Shown piece after piece: positions 26,838-36,136 of a stretch of 64,000 nt of DNA. The number at the start of each line of letters is the position of its first letter. Within the stretch, counting starts at the first letter, position 1. Below the pieces are notes generated by a model. That model saw only the letters and a program-made list of their open reading frames with translations, searched no databases and was not told the DNA's origin. The position numbers and the translations under genes were made by a program. This DNA is from a virus: IMG/VR virus record IMGVR_UViG_3300032116_014939, positions 124,001-188,000 of that record, one strand, 5' to 3'.

Positions 26838-27968
26838 ATGAATACAATAATCGCAGAACCTTACAGAAGTCAACTATACACAAAAGTTAGACACGTATTA
26901 GGTGCACCAATTCGTTCAATTGAATTAGAAGATGAACAAATGGACTCAATCTTAGAATTTTCTATCGGAGATTATGCTCAGTATGTACAAGATTGGTTAA
27001 TTGAATCACAATGGACATCATTAAATAATCTAAATTTAGACACACAATCTTTATCAAGAGCTTTTGTAACAAAAAGTTTGGATTTTGAAAATAGATATGC
27101 TCAGGCTTATTCCAAAATAGTTGGGTTACAATCATCACCTCTTGGGGATTGGGTTCTTAAAAAAGATTATATCACATTAGTTCCAAATCAACAAATTTAT
27201 GAAATTCCAGCAGGTCGTGAAATTAATGAATTATTATGGTTTACACCAACCGCTCTTAATAATGTATTATTTGACCCATGGAGTTTTGGTGCGTTAGGTG
27301 GATATGGTATGGCAGGGCCAGCAGGTTATTCTCAAATGGGTTATACTGGTTCATACTTTATGATGCCAGCGTTTGATATGTTGTTAAGATTACAAGAAAT
27401 TAATATTCAAAGAAGAATTATTGCAGGTGATTTAACTTATAGAATAACAGGTTTACCTAATGGTAAAAAGGCAATTCATTTGATGCAAACACCTGGTGGT
27501 AAATTTGACTTCGGTAACTCATCATTAAGAAATTCACAAGTTTGGTATTGGTATTATGATGTTGGCCCTGAGGATAGAGACGCTTGTTTGGCCGCAAATC
27601 CTGATATTATTAAACTACCTTCAGATGTACCTATGAACTCAATTGCATGGGCGGATTTAAATGAACCGGCACAACAATGGGTTAGAAGATATTTTGTAGC
27701 AGGATGTAAAGAAACATTAGCCAAAGTAAGAGGAAAATACTCAGGAAACTTAAAAACACCTGATTCTGAATTAACAATGGATTACGCTTCATTGGCAACT
27801 GAGGGTAAAGATGAAAAAACAAAACTTATTGAAGAATTAATTGGTGCCGACGGTAGATTGACAAGATTACGTCCTGAAAAAATAATGGAACGAGAAGCAT
27901 TAATTGCTGAAAATCTAAACAAACAAATGAAGTTTAGAGCGTTCCCAAGAAATATGTATGTTATTTAA
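26838..27968 (+). CDS. Neck/head completion protein (gp13-like)
   Basis: A 376-aa protein with an N-terminal YTKVRHVLGAPIRSIELEDE module (LGaP...iEL.DEQ..., about 14-36), as in gp13 neck proteins of T4-like marine phages. A Gly/Met/Tyr-rich surface loop (about residues 150-180, GALGGYGMAGPAGYSQM) is followed by a C-terminal helical region. In T4, gp13 and gp14 seal the packaged head before tail joining. The gp14/gp15-like genes lie 3 kb away on the other strand, so the neck module is split by the helicase and SOD genes. Confidence 0.6.
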   Translation: MNTIIAEPYRSQLYTKVRHVLGAPIRSIELEDEQMDSILEFSIGDYAQYVQDWLIESQWTSLNNLNLDTQSLSRAFVTKSLDFENRYAQAYSKIVGLQSSPLGDWVLKKDYITLVPNQQIYEIPAGREINELLWFTPTALNNVLFDPWSFGALGGYGMAGPAGYSQMGYTGSYFMMPAFDMLLRLQEINIQRRIIAGDLTYRITGLPNGKKAIHLMQTPGGKFDFGNSSLRNSQVWYWYYDVGPEDRDACLAANPDIIKLPSDVPMNSIAWADLNEPAQQWVRRYFVAGCKETLAKVRGKYSGNLKTPDSELTMDYASLATEGKDEKTKLIEELIGADGRLTRLRPEKIMEREALIAENLNKQMKFRAFPRNMYVI

Positions 27969-27971
27969 TTT

Positions 27972-28307
27972 ATGAGTGTTCAAAAATCAATTCCGATGAG
28001 AAGAGTCATCGGAAACCAAGTATTAACAACTTCTGAAGTATGTATGATTTCGGATGAAAAATATACAACTGAAGGTGAAAGTGTTGTAATTACAAAAGAA
28101 TTAGATGAAATTGAAATTGTTTTAAATCATAACAATACTGACCATGTAATAGTAAAAGCACTTACTAATACAAAAATCAAACCCATTGAGGGTTTGATTG
28201 ATGAAGAGTTTAATGAAATTAATATTGAAAAGGGAGCTTGTGTTGAACTATACTACGCATTTGGTTCTTGGTTTATAGTTTCATCAGACGGGTTGAAACA
28301 GTATTAA
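27972..28307 (+). CDS. Small beta-rich virion-type protein
   Basis: A 111-aa protein of unknown function. It is predicted to be mostly beta-strand and ends GACVELYYAFGSWFIVSSDG, a Trp-bearing terminal strand common in phage capsid-decoration and fibre-attachment domains. It starts 3 nt after the gp13-like stop and probably shares its late transcript. The 3' end overlaps the convergent DNA polymerase gene by 4 nt. Confidence 0.6.
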   Translation: MSVQKSIPMRRVIGNQVLTTSEVCMISDEKYTTEGESVVITKELDEIEIVLNHNNTDHVIVKALTNTKIKPIEGLIDEEFNEINIEKGACVELYYAFGSWFIVSSDGLKQY

Positions 28308-31099
28308 ACCATTTCTTCCCATCCTTCTTCCGCTAATTCATAAATGTATTCAGGGTCAATTCCTCGTTTACCCCAATACACCATTTCTTGGTCTGTAATA
28401 GTTAACAAATCTTCAATACTATCTTGGTCGGCAGGTTCAAAAGGAACACCATTAATTAGTTTACATTGTTCTTTGGTAAATAAAGCTCTGTCTTTAGGGT
28501 CGGTAACAATTAGATTATTTCTAACTTCTTCATTAAACACAATTAACAAAGGTTCAATTCTTTTATTAAATGTAACAATCGCTCTAGCTACGTTATATTC
28601 ACCTGTCATATCAGGATTTGATTCCAATTCAGATGGGTCAAGACGATAACAATTAAGTTTTACATACGATTCAACCATTTCACGAGGTATTTTACCATAT
28701 CCTTCCATCATATTATCCAAATCAGATTGTGACCATCCTTTTTTAGGTTTATTAACCTTTTGAACGTCACCATGTGATGCTTTCACACCATTGTTCACAT
28801 AGAATATCACATCACCTAAACTAACCGCAATTCCATCTCTCATTGCCAATTCCATATGAGCCATACGAGACATTTCATTACCGGCCTTGGTCTTTTCCTT
28901 TGAACGTTTGTTATAATCATCAATTGATAATTTAACTTTCGCTCTTTGGGCAATCTTCATTAAAGGAATTTGTTGGTTAAAGATTACTTCTAAATATTCA
29001 TAATACCACTCAACAAATGCTTGTCCATTACCTTCTAACAACATCTTAATTCCTTTATCCAAAAAGTCCTCAATGTAAAGTGGTAATTTCTTACTCTTGA
29101 TTGAGTTACCTGTGAGTTTAATCTTACCATTATGTTCCATTGTTGCGTAGTTCTTACGAGCAATGTTCATACAGGATTTCCAAGTTCCATCACAATCAAG
29201 TCCCATAGCCCCTTTCATAAACATATCGTTAAACTCGGCAACATCAGCGTCGTAACCTGTGTATTCTTTACCTTCTTTAACTAACCAATTTTTACCCTTA
29301 CCGATGTATCTTCTATCATCAACACCACCTTCAGGTAACGAGAAATTCATACCATCCGTATCACATACAAGTGGGGTATATCCTCGTTTCATAAAGAAAC
29401 GTAACATCTGACGAAGGTATTGTCGTCCTGTACAGGTAATCTGTTCACCCATATACATGTCACCCCAGTGATATACTTGTGGAGCGGATAACGCTCCGAA
29501 CATTGAGTTGATGAAAATCTTAATTGGTAATTGTTTTCTGTCGTAAGATGTTGCTTGTTTTTTATCAATATCCTGATATTCTTTCGCCAAGTTTTTATAC
29601 TTGATACGAGTATTACGGAAGTAATTTAACATTCCTTTCATTGCTCCTGTAATATCACAAGTTGGGAATACATCGTGAACAAGTTGTATTGACGGATAAA
29701 GTGATGAGAAGTCAAGTTTCAATACATCTGTTGAATAACCTACTTTAAGTAGTCGTGATAAACCACCAACAAATTCTGTCTTTTCATTCTTAGCAGGAAT
29801 AGCCAACATGTGTTTATAAGACCATGCTCTCATTTGGATTTCCCATAATGTTGCAGTTCCCATTGTAGAAACCCTTTCATATGTTGTTGGAACCAAAGAT
29901 GCAAGTAAGAATGAACCCTGATTGAATTCTTCATCAACCGTTAAAGTTTCCTCCAAGTCATCGTCAAGATATCGTTCAACCAAATCATCACCTGTTGTTT
30001 TGATATATATGTTTGAATGTTTAGAACACGCTTCGTCAATCTTTGGGTCAACCCCCACTTTTTTATATTTTCCGTTTTGAATGTTTAACCAAAACTCTTC
30101 TTTCTTTGCATAAAATGGACCAATATCTGTGTGGTCAATATAAACACGGTCAGGTGCTTCAGCCTTAATGTATTGGGTAATATATTTCAAACCCGCAGAT
30201 TTGATAGATGAGTTGATTGCCTGAGCTCTTCTAACTGCGTGTAACGTATCAACAACGTTATAACCCCACATAGATGTCTGATTAAATCTCTCAACCTCAT
30301 TTGCAAGTTTTAATAAACTTTCAGATTGTTTAATTGGATTGATTGGATTAAGAGTTTTGGCAACTTTCTTAATATCCAACTTTAAAGCTTTGGCTCTTTC
30401 AAATAACCAAAACCAGTCAAAGTTAAATCCGTTATAAGACGCGATGATACTTGGTTTAAGTTCATCTATGGTATTAAAAAATTTAATAATACCTTCTCTT
30501 TCTTGTTCTTCAGTTGAACACTCAATTACCTGACTAAAACCTTTATTGGTTTTCATTCCTATCATGAATATACGACCATCCTTTGGTTCTAATGCGGTCG
30601 TCTCTAAGTCAAATACAAACCTCGTAATACTGTTGTAATCGTCAAATCCCTTGAATAATCGTTTTTCTTTTGTAACCAAGAATTGTTCAACAGGTGGTAA
30701 TATTAATACTAAACCTTTTGTTGTTTCACCCCATGGGTCAACACCACCATCTCTAAAAAATTGGATGAGAGAACGATATCCGTTTAAGGATTTAACCATA
30801 AAGGTTAAACCTTTTTCTAATCTTTCGTTACCATCAGTTCTTAATTTTTCAATGACAATTTTATGTTTTGTCATTGCCTCTTTTTGTAATGCTTTTGAGG
30901 ATTTATAAAAATTTAACCCACGTAAATCACCTACCCAAGCAAATGGGATGAAGGTATCTTTTTTAATTTGTTTTCCGTGAATTGGGTGTTCGATAATTTT
31001 CCAAACACAATCTTTGACGTAATCGTATTCGACACTGACGATATATTTTTCGTCATCATTTCCCTGAAGGAAATTTTCAATTTCTTCGTTTGATATCAT
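28304..31099 (-). CDS. 43: Family B DNA polymerase (gp43-type)
   Basis: Replicative polymerase of 931 aa with proofreading. Exonuclease motifs are FDLETT (163-168), SYNGFNFD (221-228) and YLDDD (377-381). Polymerase motif A is DFSSLYPS (463-470), motif B KIFINSMFGAL (527-537) and motif C CDTDG (579-583), a variant of YxDTD with Cys. The size is close to T4 gp43 (898 aa) and it is complete. It lies alone on the minus strand, convergent with the neck-gene transcript, and has no late motif upstream, as expected for an early/middle gene. Confidence 0.95.
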   Translation of the reverse strand: MISNEEIENFLQGNDDEKYIVSVEYDYVKDCVWKIIEHPIHGKQIKKDTFIPFAWVGDLRGLNFYKSSKALQKEAMTKHKIVIEKLRTDGNERLEKGLTFMVKSLNGYRSLIQFFRDGGVDPWGETTKGLVLILPPVEQFLVTKEKRLFKGFDDYNSITRFVFDLETTALEPKDGRIFMIGMKTNKGFSQVIECSTEEQEREGIIKFFNTIDELKPSIIASYNGFNFDWFWLFERAKALKLDIKKVAKTLNPINPIKQSESLLKLANEVERFNQTSMWGYNVVDTLHAVRRAQAINSSIKSAGLKYITQYIKAEAPDRVYIDHTDIGPFYAKKEEFWLNIQNGKYKKVGVDPKIDEACSKHSNIYIKTTGDDLVERYLDDDLEETLTVDEEFNQGSFLLASLVPTTYERVSTMGTATLWEIQMRAWSYKHMLAIPAKNEKTEFVGGLSRLLKVGYSTDVLKLDFSSLYPSIQLVHDVFPTCDITGAMKGMLNYFRNTRIKYKNLAKEYQDIDKKQATSYDRKQLPIKIFINSMFGALSAPQVYHWGDMYMGEQITCTGRQYLRQMLRFFMKRGYTPLVCDTDGMNFSLPEGGVDDRRYIGKGKNWLVKEGKEYTGYDADVAEFNDMFMKGAMGLDCDGTWKSCMNIARKNYATMEHNGKIKLTGNSIKSKKLPLYIEDFLDKGIKMLLEGNGQAFVEWYYEYLEVIFNQQIPLMKIAQRAKVKLSIDDYNKRSKEKTKAGNEMSRMAHMELAMRDGIAVSLGDVIFYVNNGVKASHGDVQKVNKPKKGWSQSDLDNMMEGYGKIPREMVESYVKLNCYRLDPSELESNPDMTGEYNVARAIVTFNKRIEPLLIVFNEEVRNNLIVTDPKDRALFTKEQCKLINGVPFEPADQDSIEDLLTITDQEMVYWGKRGIDPEYIYELAEEGWEEMV

Positions 31100-31194
31100 A
31101 AAATTTAAAATGGTGTATTTGCTTCCGAAATTAAGGTCGGAATTTACCTTGTATGGTAAGTTTAACCAATCAAATATTATAAGTCAAATTAAAT

Positions 31195-34119
31195 TTAAGC
31201 TTGTTTCTGAATTTGTATTTTGTTTTCTGCGGTAAATGTTCTGGCTGAGAATGTGTAAAGACTTTCACCAGCGTAGTCTATAGTTTGATTTACACCATTA
31301 CAATCCACATAATTTAAAGTTAAGTCAGGTGGTAATGTTTGACAATAAGTCGTCGCTTGGAAATTATAACAACTTGTAGATGAATAAGTTCCTAAATCAA
31401 TTAAATCAAATCCGTCAGGTGATGCTGGACCTGATATCCATCGTGGCGGATAACTCGCGTAAGACACAACTGTCATATAACCAATATCACTAAGAGAACC
31501 TAAAGTTTGACTAACATAATTACCATTAATATCTCTATATTGAACAACCATACTTGATACTGAACAGTCACCATTCTTTTCATTACCAATCACATACATA
31601 TTTAAAGGTTCCGCAGGTGATGGTGATGGAGTTAAACTAACTGTAGGAGTTACCGTTGGTGTTTTAGTTACTGTTGGCGTGTTAGTTGGGGTTGATGTTA
31701 TTGTTGGAGTTTGTGTAACTGTTGGTGTATTTGTAGGAGTTTGACTTGGAGTTACAGTATTAGTTGGAGTTTGAGTTACAGTTGCGGTATTAGTAGGGGT
31801 TTGGGTTACGGTAGGAGTATTTGTTGGTGTATTTGTTGGTGTTTCAGTATTAGTTGGAGTAGGTGTTGTTGTTGGTGTTGGAGACGCGTAAATTGTTGGA
31901 GTAACCGATGGTGTTGGCGTAATAGTTGGAGTAACTGATGGTGTTGGTGTGACGGTAGGTGTCGGTGTTGGTGTTGGTCTACTTGGGTCAAAACAAGTTA
32001 AAATTAAAGTTTGGTCATCCTCAATTAAATGTAAATAAAAGTTATTATAACAACAATTAGGTATTGTAGTATTGTTAACTGTAAATGGGAATGTCTGACC
32101 TGATGTAATCAAATATCTTGGATTTGATTCTGAAACATCATAATATAAATTAAATGTTCTATCGGCAAAAGTAGTTGAGGTAACTGTAAGATTATTACCT
32201 GAAACTAATAAACAAATATCGTTAATTAATCCGTCAGAACAATCGGGACATCCGTAGTCAAAAAGTAAAAACGGACTTTTTAAAATATCAAAATTATGTA
32301 TAACTTCAGGATAACTTAATGGTTCTGTATACATTCTGAATTGAGAAATTGCACCATCAAACGTTCCACCAAAAGTTGGTTCTAATAGTATATTGGTTGT
32401 TAAACCTGATAATGAAGTTCCTGACAATGTTTGATTTGGCATAACCTCAGGGTCTTGCATGTATGTCAATCCTGTTAAGGTTGTTGGACATCCGGTAAAA
32501 GTTAAACTCTCTCTTAAACCTTGTGTTCCACCACCCCAAGAAATATTAAATGGAACACCTAATTGTTTTTCTTTTTCTGTATTTAGAGCTCTTGGGATTA
32601 CCTCTTCAAATCCGTTAATAACATAGAATAATCTTCCGTTAATATAGATTTTTAACACACCTAATCTATCTTCTCTCTCAATTAACCATCTTTCATTTAG
32701 GTTAACTATCTCAACTTGTTCCGCAGGTGTTGAACCTGTATGTGTTATTGGTGGTTCGATTAATAATACGGTATTATTTGATAAACTATCAACATATTCT
32801 GTATCACTAATTAGTCCTAACCCTCCTCTGTAATATAAATCACAAGTATCAAAATAAGTACTTCTTTCCCACACACAATCTACTAAAATCCAATGTTCTT
32901 TTGTTGTATAATCAGAATTTAAACTTTCACAATAATCAAAAATTTGATTTGATGAACAATATTCAGTAATAGTATATCCTGTTTGATATGTAATACCTGT
33001 TGTTGGACAAGTACCAGTAGTGACACATCCACCTGTAAATGTTAATACTTTAACACAAACTTTTGGATTTTTAGGGTCACCTGATAACCTCAATGAAAAT
33101 GAATTTGACATTGAATCGTATAACGGGTCTTTGTCACTATTTGGAACTTGGGTGGTTGCGTTACACCCACAATTACAATCTGTATTATGTTGTGGACTAT
33201 AAACCAAAGGTTCATATACTTCAACACATCTTGAATTGGTCACACCCGTGTTTGAACAAGCACAAGTTTCTAAACATCCACTTAAAACACTTGTAACTCT
33301 TGTGTATCCACTATCTGAAGATGGTGAACCTGATGCGTGATGGTAGAATTTATTTTCAGCTCTCGCCCCAAAGTAGAAAAAAGTATTTTCATTTTCAGGA
33401 TATGTTAAATTTAAAGTTGTTTGAGATGATGTCGGCGCAAATTCATCAACATATCTTGGTCTAATTAACATTTCAACAGTCCATCCTTCGTTTGTTCTAC
33501 TTGGAAATGTTTCGTAGTCATATCCAAACAATCTAAAGAAACCTTGATAAAACCCTCCATACAATTGATTGTAATATGTAATAGTATAACCTGATTCTGA
33601 AACCATATTATACAAAGTTTGTTTTGTATTTCCTGAAAATCTTTCGTTTGGAGGATTCGTATATCCAGTTACCTGAAATAATTTTGTTCTTCTATCAAAA
33701 TAATATCTATCCCACTTACTTGACCCAGTAAATAAACCCATTGTGTAATTAATTGTTTCACCTGTCATCTGTGGTACTAAACCATTATCTATGCCTGTTA
33801 ATCCAATATCACATAATGTAGATGCGGTTAAACAATTTAAATCATCATTTAGTGGATTGTAATAATTTAATGAAACTAAAGTATTACCTGATAAAAAATC
33901 ACCATAGTTAATTGTTAGTTCTTGTGATGATAAAGGATTATTTAAATCAAAATAAATAGGTAATCTATTACCATCATTATAACCAATAAGATTAGTTGAA
34001 AATACAACTTCTTCGTTATAATCTTTTTCATCCGATGCTAAACAAATGTCAAAAATTTTTGGGACAGGTTTAACATACCACTTTTTAAAATTGAATTGAT
34101 TTATATTCTGTTGAGCCAT
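31195..34119 (-). CDS. Cys-rich fibre/adhesin-like structural protein with Thr-Pro repeat stalk
   Basis: A 974-aa protein. The N-terminal 600 residues are beta-rich with many cysteines (for example CLETCACSNTG, DCNCGCNATT). A LamG/concanavalin-like carbohydrate-binding look is given by FDGAISQFRMYTEPLSY near residue 610. Residues about 714-835 are a low-complexity linker of TP, TPT and TQTPTNT units. A globular beta-rich C-terminus of about 135 residues with further cysteines follows. The pattern is that of a fibre or adhesin with a flexible, possibly O-glycosylated stalk. A TATTTATC motif 6 nt before the ATG indicates late expression. The receptor-binding role is inferred, not demonstrated by homology. 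Confidence 0.6.
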   Translation of the reverse strand: MAQQNINQFNFKKWYVKPVPKIFDICLASDEKDYNEEVVFSTNLIGYNDGNRLPIYFDLNNPLSSQELTINYGDFLSGNTLVSLNYYNPLNDDLNCLTASTLCDIGLTGIDNGLVPQMTGETINYTMGLFTGSSKWDRYYFDRRTKLFQVTGYTNPPNERFSGNTKQTLYNMVSESGYTITYYNQLYGGFYQGFFRLFGYDYETFPSRTNEGWTVEMLIRPRYVDEFAPTSSQTTLNLTYPENENTFFYFGARAENKFYHHASGSPSSDSGYTRVTSVLSGCLETCACSNTGVTNSRCVEVYEPLVYSPQHNTDCNCGCNATTQVPNSDKDPLYDSMSNSFSLRLSGDPKNPKVCVKVLTFTGGCVTTGTCPTTGITYQTGYTITEYCSSNQIFDYCESLNSDYTTKEHWILVDCVWERSTYFDTCDLYYRGGLGLISDTEYVDSLSNNTVLLIEPPITHTGSTPAEQVEIVNLNERWLIEREDRLGVLKIYINGRLFYVINGFEEVIPRALNTEKEKQLGVPFNISWGGGTQGLRESLTFTGCPTTLTGLTYMQDPEVMPNQTLSGTSLSGLTTNILLEPTFGGTFDGAISQFRMYTEPLSYPEVIHNFDILKSPFLLFDYGCPDCSDGLINDICLLVSGNNLTVTSTTFADRTFNLYYDVSESNPRYLITSGQTFPFTVNNTTIPNCCYNNFYLHLIEDDQTLILTCFDPSRPTPTPTPTVTPTPSVTPTITPTPSVTPTIYASPTPTTTPTPTNTETPTNTPTNTPTVTQTPTNTATVTQTPTNTVTPSQTPTNTPTVTQTPTITSTPTNTPTVTKTPTVTPTVSLTPSPSPAEPLNMYVIGNEKNGDCSVSSMVVQYRDINGNYVSQTLGSLSDIGYMTVVSYASYPPRWISGPASPDGFDLIDLGTYSSTSCYNFQATTYCQTLPPDLTLNYVDCNGVNQTIDYAGESLYTFSARTFTAENKIQIQKQA
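31614..31979 (-). repeat. Degenerate Thr-Pro coding repeat (stalk linker)
   Basis: About 365 bp encoding some 120 residues made of T, P, N, S, V and Q, with local 6- and 9-residue periods (TVTPTP, TQTPTNT). The DNA repeats are imperfect, built from GGTGTT/GGAGTT-type units on the plus strand. Length could vary by recombination or slippage. Confidence 0.85.
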
Positions 34120-34125
34120 TCTATT

Positions 34126-34133
34126 GATAAATA
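34126..34133 (-). promoter_or_regulatory. Candidate late motif TATTTATC for the fibre gene
   Basis: 6 nt before the ATG at 34119; one half of a divergent pair in the 47-nt gap between two genes. Confidence 0.45.
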
Positions 34134-34145
34134 GTTAAATCCAAG

Positions 34146-34153
34146 TATTTATA
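34146..34153 (+). promoter_or_regulatory. Candidate late motif TATTTATA for the 289-aa gene
   Basis: 13 nt before the ATG at 34167; the other half of the divergent pair, 12 nt from the minus-strand copy. Confidence 0.45.
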
Positions 34154-34166
34154 TGTAAAAAGCCAA

Positions 34167-35036
34167 ATGGAATTTAATAAAGAATATTTTAGTTCACCAT
34201 ATTACTTCTATATCAAAGAGGGGAAGCAAGATATTTCTGTATATTTTAGTGTTTCTAATACATTAACTGAAGCCAGAAAAAAAGATGAAGTTGTTAAATT
34301 CGACAAGAAAGATAAAAAAGAGGTTGAAAAAACAATTTCAAAAATTCAAAAAGAAAAAAAATTAAAAAATAATTCTGACGTTAAAAAAACTTTAAATAAG
34401 AAAAAAGACGAATTAGAAGAATTAGTTGATTATGATGGAAGTTTTTTAAGTTCTAAAATTCCAATTTTTAATCCTTATCTTTCACCAAAGAGTACAATGG
34501 ACCAGGAGGTTGTTGCAACAAGACAAACAAACAATCCTGTTACTCGTGGATATCGTGTATATTGGGGTGAGGGTGAGGAAGAAACTGACGAGGTAATTAA
34601 TGAAACTGACTTTTCAGATGCATTTGGATATGAAGAAACAAAAGACAAAAATGGCCCTGAAACTTTCAAAACATTTGTTAAAGAGTTAGGTTTAGATAAA
34701 GAAGAGGCGGCTGAAAGAACAAGACAACAAGGTAAAGAACCTGACGCTAAAAAACATAGACAAAAATTAGAAAGAGTTCCCAAAAAAATTAAAAAACAAA
34801 AAGGTTTTATTGATAGAATGACTATTTCTGAAAAAGAAAATTTGGAAGAAGAGAAAAAAGAAATGATGAAAAAAATGGTTGAAGATATAGTTCTTAAGAA
34901 AAAATCAGGTGACAAAGAAATGGGTAAGAAAAGTGGGTTGAGTAAAGTCCTTATGAAAAATTTAGAAAATATTAAAAAATTGGCCGACAAAGAAGGTATT
35001 GAAATAAATGACTTGGTTAAAATACTTAAGAAATGA
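34167..35036 (+). CDS. Highly charged Lys/Glu-rich protein, scaffold/core-like
   Basis: 289 aa, very rich in Lys and Glu, with long predicted helices (about 45-85 and 185-289). A central segment (NNPVTRGYRVYWGEGEEE) may form a small globular region. No known family recognised. The composition resembles phage prohead core or internal proteins, and late expression is suggested by the motif upstream. It overlaps the next gene by 4 nt. Function unknown; core or internal protein is a guess from composition. Confidence 0.65.
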   Translation: MEFNKEYFSSPYYFYIKEGKQDISVYFSVSNTLTEARKKDEVVKFDKKDKKEVEKTISKIQKEKKLKNNSDVKKTLNKKKDELEELVDYDGSFLSSKIPIFNPYLSPKSTMDQEVVATRQTNNPVTRGYRVYWGEGEEETDEVINETDFSDAFGYEETKDKNGPETFKTFVKELGLDKEEAAERTRQQGKEPDAKKHRQKLERVPKKIKKQKGFIDRMTISEKENLEEEKKEMMKKMVEDIVLKKKSGDKEMGKKSGLSKVLMKNLENIKKLADKEGIEINDLVKILKK

Positions 35037-35449
35037 ATAGTGAAATGTATGGAAATACATACGAGGTTCCTCACAACGTATTATCGTCTTTAGAAAATTT
35101 TAAAGACGAAAAAACTATTCATAATATTTTTACAAATGGATTTTTAACATATCAAAATATGAAGAAAATACTTCATGATATTGATAATGGTAAATTTGGT
35201 AATAAAGATTTAAGTACTTTAAAATCATTTATAACACAAAATTTAGATTCAGATAGAGGAAGTATTAAGAGACAAAAAAGAGATGCTTCGGATTCAGGAA
35301 TGCAAAACCAATATTTATCAACACATAGAAAAGATAATGTTAGGGATTTAAACAGACCTTCTAAAAGTCATCACTCTATTTATGAAGATTACAATAAAGA
35401 AGTTGTAGATAATTTAAAAAGAATAAACGAAATAATGAAAAAATTATAA
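35033..35449 (+). CDS. Hypothetical small basic protein
   Basis: A 138-aa protein with a helical N-terminal half (VLSSLENFKDEKTIHNIF ... MKKILHDIDNG) and a polar, Arg/Lys/His-rich, probably disordered middle (KRQKRDASDSG). No family recognised. It starts inside the stop of the previous gene (ATGA) and precedes another small gene by 4 nt, so it belongs to the five-gene 34167-36701 operon. Confidence 0.6.
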   Translation: MNSEMYGNTYEVPHNVLSSLENFKDEKTIHNIFTNGFLTYQNMKKILHDIDNGKFGNKDLSTLKSFITQNLDSDRGSIKRQKRDASDSGMQNQYLSTHRKDNVRDLNRPSKSHHSIYEDYNKEVVDNLKRINEIMKKL

Positions 35450-35453
35450 AATT

Positions 35454-35747
35454 ATGGCATCAAAAGTTCCAATAGATTTAAACCAACCAGATAATACTTT
35501 AAGTGCTATTGCCGAAAAAGTTAGAAAAGACTTGGTTACAAGAAATGATTATAAATCAAATGCTAATGAATATGGTGTAACTAATCCTGACGCTATCTCT
35601 GATGGTGACGGTAAAGGAAGAGGAACAGGAGTATTTTTAGATATATTTAATGGTGGTACATCTACAGACCAAGTTACTAAAGTTGATAATATTAAACTAA
35701 ACAAATACAGTTCAAAAAATCCTTATAATTCACCTTCAACAGAATGA
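35454..35747 (+). CDS. Hypothetical small protein
   Basis: 97 aa, without recognised domain. The middle has a Gly/Asp-rich loop (DAISDGDGKGRGTGVFLDIF) followed by a polar tail ending in NPYNSPSTE. It looks like a small, partly flexible structural protein. It overlaps the WYL-like gene downstream by 4 nt, implying coupled translation. Confidence 0.6.
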   Translation: MASKVPIDLNQPDNTLSAIAEKVRKDLVTRNDYKSNANEYGVTNPDAISDGDGKGRGTGVFLDIFNGGTSTDQVTKVDNIKLNKYSSKNPYNSPSTE

Positions 35748-36136
35748 AGCTTTACAACGTCATAAAACAACTTATTTTTGAAGCAAGTAGTGAAGAAATT
35801 ACTAATGCAATAAAAAATAGAAATGTTGCAATAATTTACTATGACGGAGAAGATAACGGTGGTAAGGGACTTCGTGTTATTGAACCTTTTTGTTACGGAA
35901 CATCAAAAAGAGGTAACAAAGTAATAAGAGCATGGGAAAGAGAAGGTGCTTCACACACCGCAACAATAGGTGACCAACCATTACCAGGTTGGAGATTATT
36001 TAGGGTGGATAGAATTGGAAGCTTTTCATCTGACCCACGTGAAAAATTTGATGTAATAAGACCAAATTACAATCCTGAAGATAAAGGAATGGTCGGATTA
36101 AGAGTATGTACAAAATTTGAATTAGAAAATGAATGA
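35744..36136 (+). CDS. WYL-like domain protein with candidate capsid-targeting N-terminus
   Basis: 130 aa. After an amphipathic start (MKLYNVIKQLIFEASSEE, containing I-F-E/A), residues about 28-95 have the layout of a WYL domain: AIIYYDGED, GKGLRVIEPFCYG, KRGNKVIRAWEREG, PGWRLFRVDRIG. WYL domains bind nucleic acid or ligands and usually regulate transcription or defence systems in bacteria. Here the domain stands alone, without a helix-turn-helix. In a late operon with small virion-like proteins, delivery into the host is conceivable. The domain call is from pattern only. Confidence 0.6.
   Translation: MKLYNVIKQLIFEASSEEITNAIKNRNVAIIYYDGEDNGGKGLRVIEPFCYGTSKRGNKVIRAWEREGASHTATIGDQPLPGWRLFRVDRIGSFSSDPREKFDVIRPNYNPEDKGMVGLRVCTKFELENE

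Noticed and set aside
31141-31165. Possible hairpin TACC...GGTA between polymerase and fibre genes
   Set aside because: Only 4 bp with no U-run; too weak for a terminator.
31711-31991. Extra open frames over the Thr-Pro repeat, and a possible CRISPR-like repeat
   Set aside because: The frames result from the repeat's lack of stops. The repeats are degenerate, in-frame and without unique spacers, so coding not CRISPR.
34475-35074. Minus-strand 199-codon frame opposite the charged protein
   Set aside because: Translation is Ser/Phe/Ile-rich, the expected antisense of Lys/Glu codons; no start context.
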